A DNA stretch of 64,000 nt from Candidatus Cloacimonadota bacterium (GTDB lineage: Bacteria; Cloacimonadota; Cloacimonadia; Cloacimonadales; Cloacimonadaceae): NCBI GenBank assembly GCA_012728875.1, contig JAAYEF010000029.1, positions 109,485 to 173,484 on the forward strand, written 5' to 3'. Positions 17,904 through 26,037 of the stretch are shown here, in pieces; positions within the stretch are counted from its first letter, which is position 1, and every line of letters starts with the position of its first letter. Both the position numbers and the translations under genes were made by a program. The notes under the pieces are model-generated. The model saw only the letters and a program-made list of their open reading frames with translations. It was not told where the DNA came from and ran no database searches.

Positions 17904-20417
17904 CTACCTCTTCTCCTCAATCACCCGTCGCGTATCCTCATGTTTCTGAACAGTATCATAGAGCCCTATATCCTCATCTTTGTGCTTATCGATCCCCGTA
18001 TAGTTCAGGCTGGAATCTTCGTAGCGTTTAAATTTATAAACTGCGTCGTTCATCAGAGCGCTATTGAAGAGCCCCAGGCTTACCAATAGTTCAAAATCTT
18101 TCACTGTGAGCCCCGTCACCTTTTTGAAGAGACCGGGCTCTAATTGCGTAATCACGTCCTTGAGGCTGTATTCTCGATAGTCTGTGAGATACATGAAGAT
18201 CGGGATGCGCGTGGCAAATTTGATCAGCTTTTCCTGTATCTGTTTGCGTTTGGCCTTATATTCCTTTTCCTCTGCCGTCAGCTCTTTCTTCTCTTCTTTG
18301 CCCAACTCTTCTTCGCTCTTTTCTTTACGAATCTTATTCACCGCCTCGCTCTTATTGATGATGGTCTGGATGTCCTGATTCAGGTTGCGAAAGCCTTCGA
18401 TGCTCATCAGAGCTTTCATCGCGCCCTCATTTGCCATCACCCGCCTTAAGGTATCGTTGTCCACATTTACCAATAGCGCGGATTCCCATCTGCGGGCTAA
18501 TAGAGTGGCTGTGGTTCCGCTCATGGCCATATCCAATATATCAATGGCCTTGATTTCCTCCATTCTGCAGCCATCAAACGCCAGGACAGGCAAAAACTTG
18601 ATAAATTCATCCACCTTATGCTCAGCGCTTTCGCCATTTACGTTCAAACGGCAACTGTAATCCGCAATTTGCCTTAGTGCCCGATCCGGGGCAAAATCAA
18701 ACACATAACACTCATCTTTGATTACCACTTCGCTATTGGGTGACAACCCATCGGGATTTTTAACTGTCCAAGGTGACTGCACTCGGAAGGCCGCCTGAAA
18801 ATAGGTCTCCGGACTGCTGGTATTGCGCAGCATAAAGATCCCCGTCCAGGGTTTCACAGTGACCCCTGTGGTAAGTTTGCCGCAAGAAAGGGTGATACTT
18901 TTACTATTGAGAGGATCTCCCATTGCCTTTTGCACAGGAGGTAAGGCTGCGGCTCCAATGCCAGCGGAAGGTCCCGCTGCCACGATCACCTTGTAATCGT
19001 GATAAAACTTGTTTTGCCGTTTCAGAAGCAAGTTTTGCATGGCATAACAGCTTGCCACAGAGGGCAAAAACCAAAAAGTATGAGAGAGCAGGCCCATGAG
19101 TCGGACATCGGAGAATGGCATGGGCGGTTTCTTTCCCCCTGCCTTGAGATTATCGATACTACTTGGCAGAAAAGCACCTCGAATCAGATCCAGCCATTTC
19201 TGAACCTCATCTTCATGGCTAAACTTGGCATTTACACCCACACCCCCTGCGGCAAAGAATACGTTGAGATCAAACTCGTCAAACTCCCCCTTGCGGGCTA
19301 TATCCCTGATGGCATCGGGCAATTGATAGGTTAGCAACACCATGCGCGGTAAGGCCAGATAAGGGTTGTCCCCTCCCTGCCATGCTTCTTTGGCGGCTTG
19401 TTCATCGCTGTAAGTCCAGTTAAAAATCTGCTCTTCGATGAATTCCCCGCTGGCAATTGCCCGAAACGGTGTTCCGGAAAGATAGAGATAGTGATTTGTG
19501 GTGATGGGCATGATGCTTTCATCAAAGATATCGATGCCCTCGCCTTCTCCAAACTCCATCTCTGCTTTGTCTTCCGCCTCAAAAAGCTCTTTGGCGTTTT
19601 CCCGCCATGCCCCATAGTGATATTCATCAAAGATCACACAATCCCAATTGATGGCATGCACCCATTCATTCTTGCTTTTGATGCCACCGGTGCTTTTGTT
19701 TTTGCCCAGATAATCCTGAAAGGAACCAAAGCAGACAAAGGGATTATCCTCATCTACTTCCTCAAAGCTCAGTCCCCCCGGTTTGATAAACTGCCATCCC
19801 TTAAAGTCCACGTGAACCTTCAAATCCTCTTCCCAGGCACTTTGCACGGCAGGCTTGAAAGTGAGCACCAAGACCCGCTTCCAGCCCAGCTTTATTGCCA
19901 ATTGATAGGCGGTAAAGGTCTTACCGAAACGCATCTTGGCATTCCACAAAAAGTGCGGTGGGCGCCCAGTATTTTCCTTATCCTTTTGCCAGCTTTCGAA
20001 ATAGTGCATCGTTTTGTCTATCGCGGCGGCCTGCTCCGGACGTAGGGCAAAATCTTGTGAGCGGTCAAAGATGCACAACTGTCCGCTTCTGACGGCTTGA
20101 ATGGCACTTTTTAGCTGTCCCGGAGTGCAGGCAAACCATTCCCCTCTGGGGTTGGAAATGCCGTTGTATCTCAGCATTCTGTGCACATCATGGTCGCTGA
20201 AGCTGTTGCCGTCACTGCGCATGGCAGATTCGTCCAACACAATGCGGTAAGGAGCTTTGCCCGGACGCAAAGTGGGATATTGTTGTGCCACCCTGGCCTT
20301 CACATCCTGCGTGGTAAAGCCAACCTTCAAGAGCCCCTTGTATTGAGGATTCGTGTCCTCATAGGCATAGATCCGGGGATTAAGCTTGGGCCGAGATGGG
20401 AAGTAATCCTTAGGCAT
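17904..20417 (-). CDS. GIY-YIG nuclease/DEAD-box helicase restriction subunit
   Basis: 837 residues. Residues ~14-110 look like a GIY-YIG-type nuclease (RIYAYEDTN...LLKVGFTTQDVKARV, with R42 and an E in GEWF at 93-95). Residues ~125-480 are an SF2 motor: Q-like LRPEQ, Walker A AKMRFGKT (160-167), DEYH box (264-267), SGTPFRA motif III and a C-terminal lobe with TTGVTVKPW and FQAAFRVQSP (motif VI-like). The ~680-740 region is a charged coiled segment rich in E and K. It overlaps the methylase stop by 8 bases (ATGCCTAA). Probably the translocating/cleaving subunit of the restriction system. Confidence 0.85.
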   Translation of the reverse strand: MPKDYFPSRPKLNPRIYAYEDTNPQYKGLLKVGFTTQDVKARVAQQYPTLRPGKAPYRIVLDESAMRSDGNSFSDHDVHRMLRYNGISNPRGEWFACTPGQLKSAIQAVRSGQLCIFDRSQDFALRPEQAAAIDKTMHYFESWQKDKENTGRPPHFLWNAKMRFGKTFTAYQLAIKLGWKRVLVLTFKPAVQSAWEEDLKVHVDFKGWQFIKPGGLSFEEVDEDNPFVCFGSFQDYLGKNKSTGGIKSKNEWVHAINWDCVIFDEYHYGAWRENAKELFEAEDKAEMEFGEGEGIDIFDESIMPITTNHYLYLSGTPFRAIASGEFIEEQIFNWTYSDEQAAKEAWQGGDNPYLALPRMVLLTYQLPDAIRDIARKGEFDEFDLNVFFAAGGVGVNAKFSHEDEVQKWLDLIRGAFLPSSIDNLKAGGKKPPMPFSDVRLMGLLSHTFWFLPSVASCYAMQNLLLKRQNKFYHDYKVIVAAGPSAGIGAAALPPVQKAMGDPLNSKSITLSCGKLTTGVTVKPWTGIFMLRNTSSPETYFQAAFRVQSPWTVKNPDGLSPNSEVVIKDECYVFDFAPDRALRQIADYSCRLNVNGESAEHKVDEFIKFLPVLAFDGCRMEEIKAIDILDMAMSGTTATLLARRWESALLVNVDNDTLRRVMANEGAMKALMSIEGFRNLNQDIQTIINKSEAVNKIRKEKSEEELGKEEKKELTAEEKEYKAKRKQIQEKLIKFATRIPIFMYLTDYREYSLKDVITQLEPGLFKKVTGLTVKDFELLVSLGLFNSALMNDAVYKFKRYEDSSLNYTGIDKHKDEDIGLYDTVQKHEDTRRVIEEKR

Positions 20418-21951
20418 CGATTAGATCCTCTATAGTGTCTTGATACTCTACAGACTTAACCTTTGAATCTATGAAGTACCACTCATCATCAGTTATATTC
20501 CAGCGTTTTCTAAGTATGGCATCATCAAAAAAAACATCATAACTGACAAGATGAGGTATGAATGCGAACTTCTCTCGAGTAACGTCTTGCGAAACAACTG
20601 TTTGTAAAAGCAAAAAGCGAACTATCTTCGTGAACAAATAGGATTTAAAACATACTATCTCTTCGAAGGAATCAGCTGTAAATGCTACAAGCCACGATTC
20701 TGTACACACTTCACCGGGTTTAGCGATTTTTACATTACCCTCATAGTAAAACCCAATTGGCTTGGAAAAATCTGTTTGACCTGCAATAGGAGCACGGGGT
20801 ATAAGTAACTTGAACTGATTAACAACATTAAACCTATCATCTACATCATCTTTATGTACAAACAACAATCCCTGTTTCTGTGTAAAATGGCAAGGCACAC
20901 CGGACTTCTTTGGTTCATAATGTCCTCTAATTCCGAAGGGTTTAGAAGGAAGAACGACTTCATTTAGGTTGATACTTGCTTTCTCAATCTCTTTTATCTT
21001 TTTTACAATCGGTACAGCTTTGCTGTGTCTAATGAAAATGCCAAACTCATTGAGATCTCTATCAGTTGTATATTCTTCTTCGTTGAAGCAGCTTGTTACT
21101 GAGCAAGTTCCTGGATTATCTCTATCCCACAAGAAATAACAAATACCTCCTGCAACATCAACACCAGGAAACACATCGGACGAATTCTCAAAGTCTACAA
21201 GTCTCCTTATCCTCCGGTCATCCAACATATTTTTACGGAACTCATCAAGTCCTTTGCCCCCAGAATACCATCTTGCCGGTATAATCATAGACATGAATCT
21301 TGGGTTCAATTTAATGGTTTGTTCAACAAACTTATGATATATCGGAGACGCACTTCTGCTATGCCCTCCATCACTCAATTGATAAGGTGGATTTCCGATA
21401 ATTACGTCAAATTTCATTTTGAATAGCTCCTCAGGGTTTTGGGTGTGGATAAAAGCATAGGCATGGCTTTCCAGTTCCTCGCCGCGTTCGTAAGCTGCTT
21501 CATTGGCTCCGCAGAATTGGCAGCGTCCTTTATACCAGGTGTGTTGCACTTTGTCGAAAGGGATGTTGCCTTCGGCATTGCTAAAAGCCGTGCAGACGGA
21601 GTATTTGCCATTAGCGGTTTTGGAACAATACACGCTGCGGCGGGCAAGCAGGGCGGTAAGTTCGGTGATAGCCAGGCCAAAAAGTTGTTTGGTAAAGATG
21701 TGGTCGATTCTCGTTTGACGGTCTGGTATGCTCTTTTCCAGCCCTTTGTCCAGCCGTTTAGCGATTTCTCTTAGGAATACTCCGGATTTGCAAGCCGGAT
21801 CGAGGAAAGTGGCTTGTGGATCTGTCCACAGGCTTTGCGGCAAGAGATCCAGCATTTGATTCACCAATTCAGGTGGGGTAAAGACCTCGTCACTGCTCAG
21901 GTTTGCAATGCAAGATAGCACATCGGGATTATAGTTTTGTTCAGTAAGCAT
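20410..21951 (-). CDS. Eco57I-type DNA adenine methylase with target-recognition region
   Basis: 513 residues. Motif I FLDPACKSGVFLREI (49-63; K replaces the usual G), a C-x2-C pair at ~144-147 (RCQFCG), motif IV FDVIIGNPPYQL (181-192), then MIIPARWYSGGKGL and a long C-terminal part likely to hold the target-recognition domain. NPPY indicates N6-adenine methylation. I start it at ATG 21951, seven bases after GGAG and overlapping the small methylase stop by 11 bases. Base composition changes near 21,420: codons before NPPY are GC-richer like the helicase, those after it are AT-rich, which suggests a swapped specificity half. Confidence 0.87.
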   Translation of the reverse strand: MLTEQNYNPDVLSCIANLSSDEVFTPPELVNQMLDLLPQSLWTDPQATFLDPACKSGVFLREIAKRLDKGLEKSIPDRQTRIDHIFTKQLFGLAITELTALLARRSVYCSKTANGKYSVCTAFSNAEGNIPFDKVQHTWYKGRCQFCGANEAAYERGEELESHAYAFIHTQNPEELFKMKFDVIIGNPPYQLSDGGHSRSASPIYHKFVEQTIKLNPRFMSMIIPARWYSGGKGLDEFRKNMLDDRRIRRLVDFENSSDVFPGVDVAGGICYFLWDRDNPGTCSVTSCFNEEEYTTDRDLNEFGIFIRHSKAVPIVKKIKEIEKASINLNEVVLPSKPFGIRGHYEPKKSGVPCHFTQKQGLLFVHKDDVDDRFNVVNQFKLLIPRAPIAGQTDFSKPIGFYYEGNVKIAKPGEVCTESWLVAFTADSFEEIVCFKSYLFTKIVRFLLLQTVVSQDVTREKFAFIPHLVSYDVFFDDAILRKRWNITDDEWYFIDSKVKSVEYQDTIEDLIDA

Positions 21952-22591
21952 CGGCAAGCTCCAAAAAGTGAGAGGGTGGATACTCTTTCTCCGGATGTGG
22001 TATGAATACATCATCACCCATATCAGAAAAGAGCGGTAAATCCTTCAGCGATTCGTGCTGTAACAGCCCATGAAAAGTGAAATCCCGCCTTTTGATAAGG
22101 CTTCCGTTGATGGGAGACCATTCTGCAAATACAATATAGCTCGGGTGCTCTCCTACTGTCATCAGCGATAATGCATCTCCCCATACGATGTTACATGAGA
22201 GGATATAAAAGATAGATTTGATGCATGCCGGCTTGCAAGCCTTAGCATACAAAGCCTTGTAGTATTCATCTATAAATATCGTAGCCAGTCTCTGCCTGCA
22301 TTCCTTTACATTGTCTTCCAGGATATCGATGCCATAGATGGATGATACGGCTATCACAGCGTTTCGTTCAAACTCAAATTGTGATTTGCTATAGCGTTTT
22401 TTTACTACCTCGAGCTTGCGCCTTAGTATCTCAGATAGAAAGTTCCCTGTGCCACAGGCTGGCTCCAAAAAACGGGATTCGATACGTTCGGTTTCCTGTT
22501 TCACCAGATCAAGCATAGCATTTACTTCCCGCGGGGAGGTAAATACTTCTCCATGATCAGCAACGCGCTGCTTTGATTTTACTTGCGTCAC
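21941..22591 (-). CDS. Small DNA methylase subunit of the restriction system (motif I only)
   Basis: 216 residues from a GTG start that lies in a GTGA overlap with the upstream fragment and has GGGAAG six bases before it; the longer frame is disfavoured. Motif I is RFLEPACGTGNFLSEILRR (residues 40-58) after a DHGEVFTSPREVNAML opening like that of type I HsdM subunits. Motif II D is in YGIDILEDNV. No NPPY is present; instead the protein ends in a VFAEWSPINGSLIKRRDF block, which I recognise as usual for this small-methylase class. It probably works with the larger methylase. Intact, not truncated. Confidence 0.72.
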   Translation of the reverse strand: MTQVKSKQRVADHGEVFTSPREVNAMLDLVKQETERIESRFLEPACGTGNFLSEILRRKLEVVKKRYSKSQFEFERNAVIAVSSIYGIDILEDNVKECRQRLATIFIDEYYKALYAKACKPACIKSIFYILSCNIVWGDALSLMTVGEHPSYIVFAEWSPINGSLIKRRDFTFHGLLQHESLKDLPLFSDMGDDVFIPHPEKEYPPSHFLELADAY

Positions 22592-22749
22592 TCTATCTTC
22601 CCTGTTTCTTTGGTAAGATATCCTTGATTCCAGATGTTCCATCCCAGAGCCTGACATATCCTGCCCACAAGAGAAAAGCGAACATGTTGCTCGTCCTTAA
22701 ACGTACCATCCTTCAATAAACTACGAATATCTTGAATAATCTGTTTCAT
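22588..22749 (-). CDS. Truncated HsdR/nuclease N-terminal fragment (53 residues)
   Basis: From ATG 22749 (GAGG five bases upstream) it reads MKQIIQDIRSLLKDG, then EEH-type EQHVRFSLV and QALGWNIWN, matching the extreme N-terminus of type I restriction HsdR-N proteins. Homologues continue with an EY.TGxGRxDxAL nuclease core, which is missing: after WN the frame runs into an unrelated tail and stops at the methylase start (GTGA). Likely a deletion remnant kept because it couples translation to the methylase. Short, so the call is moderate. Confidence 0.55.
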   Translation of the reverse strand: MKQIIQDIRSLLKDGTFKDEQHVRFSLVGRICQALGWNIWNQGYLTKETGKIE

Positions 22750-22879
22750 CAATGCCTCACAGCCAGATTTTTCTTTTCTACAAAGAAATGAGCAGTGAAT
22801 TTCTGTCAACCTCAAAATCTGTCGCATCGTTATACATCCTGATTTGTCAACATACAGGGTAGTTGGCATTCCCCCATTT

Positions 22880-23439
22880 TTACACCAGCCTTATTTTCAT
22901 TTGCCAAGGATCGATCAAATCAGCTCTATATGGAGATGTATTATTGTGTGTAGGTCGATGCAGACAAATTTTTAGTACATGGCAAAGCCTGTAGTAAACG
23001 AACTGGGGTGGTTTAGCCCAGTCTTTTTTTCTAAAACAGAGGATCTTTGGAAAGGCCTCCGCAATCTTTTCGATCACATCTTTACAGGAGTAGATGAATA
23101 CAGCGAAATGATCATCAACATATTGAGATTCTTCAGTTTGACATAGCTGGCCACACGCATTTTCTCCCATTGCAGATCTTGTTTCATCTGCCGATGCATT
23201 TCTTCAATCTTCAAACGCTTGTGGTAGGCATTGATTGCACGCTGGATGATTTCCAGTTCTGACAGTTCCGGATCGCCAAAGTCGCAAATCAAATAGAAGT
23301 CCCCACCTTTTTGTCTGTCTCCGACAAACTTACGGCAAACAACAAGGCTGACCTCGACACTGTTGGCTTCGGCGGAGGGATGATCGTCTGTCCGGACCCT
23401 GATGCGCCGCGTGGCACATCGGAAGAGCTTTTTAGTCAA
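22880..23439 (-). pseudogene. Frameshifted IS4-type DDE transposase, 3' part
   Basis: The segment 23074-23439 ends with YHKRLKIEEMHRQMK, an exact Y-x2-R-x3-E-x6-K signature of the IS4 superfamily, preceded by FYLICDFGD. After SYVKLKNLNMLM the frame is lost; the coding continues in another frame in 22880-23130 (FIYSCKDVIEKIAEAFPKIL, ending near WAKPPQFVYYRLC). The N-terminal DDE core is missing. It marks the outer edge of the defence operon and is not functional. Confidence 0.72.
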
Positions 23440-23460
23440 CCTGGTTCAGGATGGCTCAGT

Positions 23461-23569
23461 CCTGTTTCAAAGCGCTTATCACTTCTTAATCAAGCCTTAA
23501 TCAAGTCTTAACTATTAACGCTTGATTAAGGCTTGATTATCACTTGATTAACGCCTTCAGACAGGGTGA
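23461..23569. repeat. Palindromic dispersed repeat, copy 1
   Basis: Contains perfect 18-base inverted arms AATCAAGCCTTAATCAAG (23488-23505) and its complement (23521-23538) around a 15-base loop, followed by another CTTGATTAACG. Just outside, at 23435-23458, lies an IS-end-like motif in reverse orientation (GGTTCAGGATGG). The same ~110 bases recur at 34355 and 43255. It sits between the dead transposase and guaB. Confidence 0.85.
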
Positions 23570-23657
23570 GTTAATAAAAAGGGGAATGTTCCCCGGGAAA
23601 AATTGGGCTTGACATCCATATCGCAATGCTTTTTCTGGATTTTAAAGGAAGTTCAGG

Positions 23658-25118
23658 ATGAAGAAAACAATCCGTAAAACCTATACTTTTGACGATGTGC
23701 TGCTTTTACCCCAACATTCACGGGTGCTGCCATCACAGGTGTCTTTGGATACCAAAATCACCACGAATTTTGGGCTCAAGATCCCCATTTTGAGCTCTGC
23801 CATGGACACCGTGACCGAGTCTCAGATGGCGATTGCCATGGCTCGCGAAGGCGGTTTGGGCATCATCCACAAAAATATGTCCATCCAGAGGCAGGCAGAG
23901 GAAGTGCGCCGCGTGAAACGTGCCGAAAGCGGGCTGATTTCAAACCCCTACACCCTGGCGCCCTCGGACAGTTTGGCAAAAGTGCATCAGTTGCGCCAAC
24001 AACACCGCGTGGGCGGCTTTCCGGTGATGGAAAACGGTCGTTTGGTGGGAATTCTCACCAGCCGGGACATCCGCTTTGAAACAGATGAAAAGCGCCTGGT
24101 GAAAGATTTGATGACCCCCAAGGAAGGGCTGATCACAGCGTCCCAGAATTCCAGCGAAGAAGAGCGGGTTGCCCTCCTGCAAAAACACCGCATCGAGAAA
24201 CTGCTGATCGTGACGGAAGATTTCGGCTTGGTGGGCATGCTCACCGTGCGGGACATCATGAAGCGCATCAGCTATCCAAACGCAGTGCAGGACAGTCAAA
24301 ACCGTCTTTTGGTAGGAGCCGCGGTTGGGGTTTCCGGAGACTGGCTGGAACGGGCTCAGGAGCTTGTGCGTCAAGATGCTAACCTGATTGTGATAGACAC
24401 CGCCCACGGCCATCAGGAAAAAATCGGCGAAGCTTTGAACAAGCTGAAAGCCTGCTGCAGCGTGGATGTGATGGCAGGAAATGTTGCCACTGCCGATGCT
24501 GCCAGATTCTTGATCGACCACGGCGCGGACGCAGTGAAGGTGGGAATCGGTCCCGGTTCCATCTGCACCACCCGCGTGATCGCAGGAATCGGAGTTCCCC
24601 AACTTTCCGCTGTGATGGAATGTGCTGAAATTGCCAACAAGGCGGGAATCCCCATCATTGCCGACGGTGGCATCAAATATTCCGGAGATATCGTGAAAGC
24701 CCTTGCTGGCGGTGCAGCGGCGGTGATGATTGGCTCGCTTTTGGCGGGAACCGATGAAAGCCCCGGCGAATTCATCATCTACAACGGCAGACGCTTTAAA
24801 AGCTATCGCGGCATGGGCTCCATCGGCGCCATGCGTCAAGGCAGCAGCGACCGCTATTTCCAGGAAAACGCCGAGGAAAAAAAGCTGGTGGCGGAAGGAA
24901 TTGAGGGCATGGTTCCCTACAAGGGTCCGCTCACTGAATTTCTGTTCCAGCTAACCGGCGGCCTCAGAAGCGGAATGGGCTATTGCGGCGCCAAAGACCT
25001 GGCTGAACTGCGCGAAAACGCCGAATTCATCGAAATCAGCGGTGCCGGGCTGAGAGAATCTCACCCCCACGATGTCAACATCACCAAAGAATCGCCCAAC
25101 TACCAAGCCGCAGACTAA
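23658..25118 (+). CDS. guaB: Inosine-5'-monophosphate dehydrogenase
   Basis: IMPDH oxidises IMP to XMP, the committed step to GMP. 486 residues, family length. N-terminal [12 protein letters not shown], two CBS domains inserted at about residues 92-205, the active-site loop GPGSICTTR with catalytic Cys near 304, and the C-terminal flap ([20 protein letters not shown]). The start has GGAAG and AGG upstream. A TTGACA at 23609 may be a promoter -35 but no good -10 follows. The 3' end overlaps xerD by 47 bases. Confidence 0.97.
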   Translation: MKKTIRKTYTFDDVLLLPQHSRVLPSQVSLDTKITTNFGLKIPILSSAMDTVTESQMAIAMAREGGLGIIHKNMSIQRQAEEVRRVKRAESGLISNPYTLAPSDSLAKVHQLRQQHRVGGFPVMENGRLVGILTSRDIRFETDEKRLVKDLMTPKEGLITASQNSSEEERVALLQKHRIEKLLIVTEDFGLVGMLTVRDIMKRISYPNAVQDSQNRLLVGAAVGVSGDWLERAQELVRQDANLIVIDTAHGHQEKIGEALNKLKACCSVDVMAGNVATADAARFLIDHGADAVKVGIGPGSICTTRVIAGIGVPQLSAVMECAEIANKAGIPIIADGGIKYSGDIVKALAGGAAAVMIGSLLAGTDESPGEFIIYNGRRFKSYRGMGSIGAMRQGSSDRYFQENAEEKKLVAEGIEGMVPYKGPLTEFLFQLTGGLRSGMGYCGAKDLAELRENAEFIEISGAGLRESHPHDVNITKESPNYQAAD

Positions 25119-26007
25119 CCTTAACCCCAAGCTCACCAGTCTGTTAAACGGATTCGTGTTCCACCTGAAAGTGGAAAAGGGCTTGGCTGAAAACAGTGTG
25201 GAAAGCTATTGGCGCGACATCCGTGATTTTCTGGATTGGGAAAGCCTGGAACCGGATCAATACAGGGCGGAACATGTGAGCAAATATCTGTTTGAACTCA
25301 CCGAGACCGGGCTCAACAGCAGTTCTCTGGCGCGCAAGAGAGTTGCGTTGAAGCAGTTTTTCGGCTGGATCCAGGAAAACGAAGAGCGGGTGGATGTGGA
25401 CTTTGAACAGGTTCCCAAAATCAAGCCCTCCAAACACTTGCCCGATGTGTTGGATGTGGATACCATGCTGGGTTTTCTGGACGGATTACCCCTGGAAAAC
25501 ACGCTGCAGATCCGCAACAAAGTGATGCTGGAAACCCTGTATGGTTGCGGCTTGAGGGTGTCCGAACTGCTGGGGCTCACGATTCACGATCTGAATTTTT
25601 CCGACCAAGCCGCGCTGGTGCGGGGAAAGGGTTCCAAACAGCGTTTTGTGCCCTTTGGCAACAACTTGGAGCAGCTTTTGAAGGAATACATCGCCCAAAT
25701 CCGTCCAGCGCTGATGAAATTCAAAAGCACGGACGTTCTTTTCCTGAACAACCGCGGAGACAAGCTCTCGCGCATGGGGTTTTGGAAAATTCTGCGTCAG
25801 GCAACGCTGGAAGCCGGAATCAAACAAGAGATTACACCTCACACCTTCCGTCACAGTTTTGCCACACACCTCTTGGAAGGCGGAGTCAATCTCCGCATTG
25901 TGCAGGTGCTTTTGGGACATGCCAGCCTGAACACCACCCAGATCTACTCCCATGTGGATATCAGTCATCTGATTGATACATATAAGATGTATCACCCACG
26001 TTCTTAA
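25072..26007 (+). CDS. xerD: Tyrosine recombinase XerD/XerC-like
   Basis: Site-specific recombinase that resolves chromosome dimers at dif with FtsK in most bacteria. 311 residues; N-terminal SAM-like core-binding domain (~20-105) and catalytic domain with R162 (GLRVSE), K186 (GKGSKQR), H257-x2-R260 (HTFRH), H283 (LLGHAS) and nucleophile Y292 (IYSHVD). All six catalytic positions are present. The only in-frame ATG is inside guaB, so the 47-base overlap is accepted. Only one Xer is in the window, so XerC versus XerD cannot be settled. Confidence 0.9.
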   Translation: MSTSPKNRPTTKPQTNLNPKLTSLLNGFVFHLKVEKGLAENSVESYWRDIRDFLDWESLEPDQYRAEHVSKYLFELTETGLNSSSLARKRVALKQFFGWIQENEERVDVDFEQVPKIKPSKHLPDVLDVDTMLGFLDGLPLENTLQIRNKVMLETLYGCGLRVSELLGLTIHDLNFSDQAALVRGKGSKQRFVPFGNNLEQLLKEYIAQIRPALMKFKSTDVLFLNNRGDKLSRMGFWKILRQATLEAGIKQEITPHTFRHSFATHLLEGGVNLRIVQVLLGHASLNTTQIYSHVDISHLIDTYKMYHPRS

Positions 26008-26037
26008 ATTTAACTTTAAATATCATGGAGTAACTAA

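Noticed and set aside
22750..22869. Upstream extension of the HsdR-N fragment (40 further codons)
   Set aside because: The extra residues do not look like the family and the ATG at 22749 has its own GAGG at the right spacing.
23488..23560. AATCAAG/CTTGATT cluster as replication origin iterons
   Set aside because: No dnaA, repA or DnaA-box-like sequences nearby, and the same block occurs three times at island borders, which fits a mobile or recombination repeat better.
23580..23594. GGGGAATGTTCCCC as a guaB regulatory hairpin
   Set aside because: A 6-bp palindrome with a 2-base centre is too weak as a hairpin, and no known regulator site is recognised; left as unassigned.
26008..26037. TPP riboswitch before the ThiY-like gene
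   Set aside because: Only 30 bases separate it from xerD, too short for a THI box, and no CUGAGA-type core was seen.
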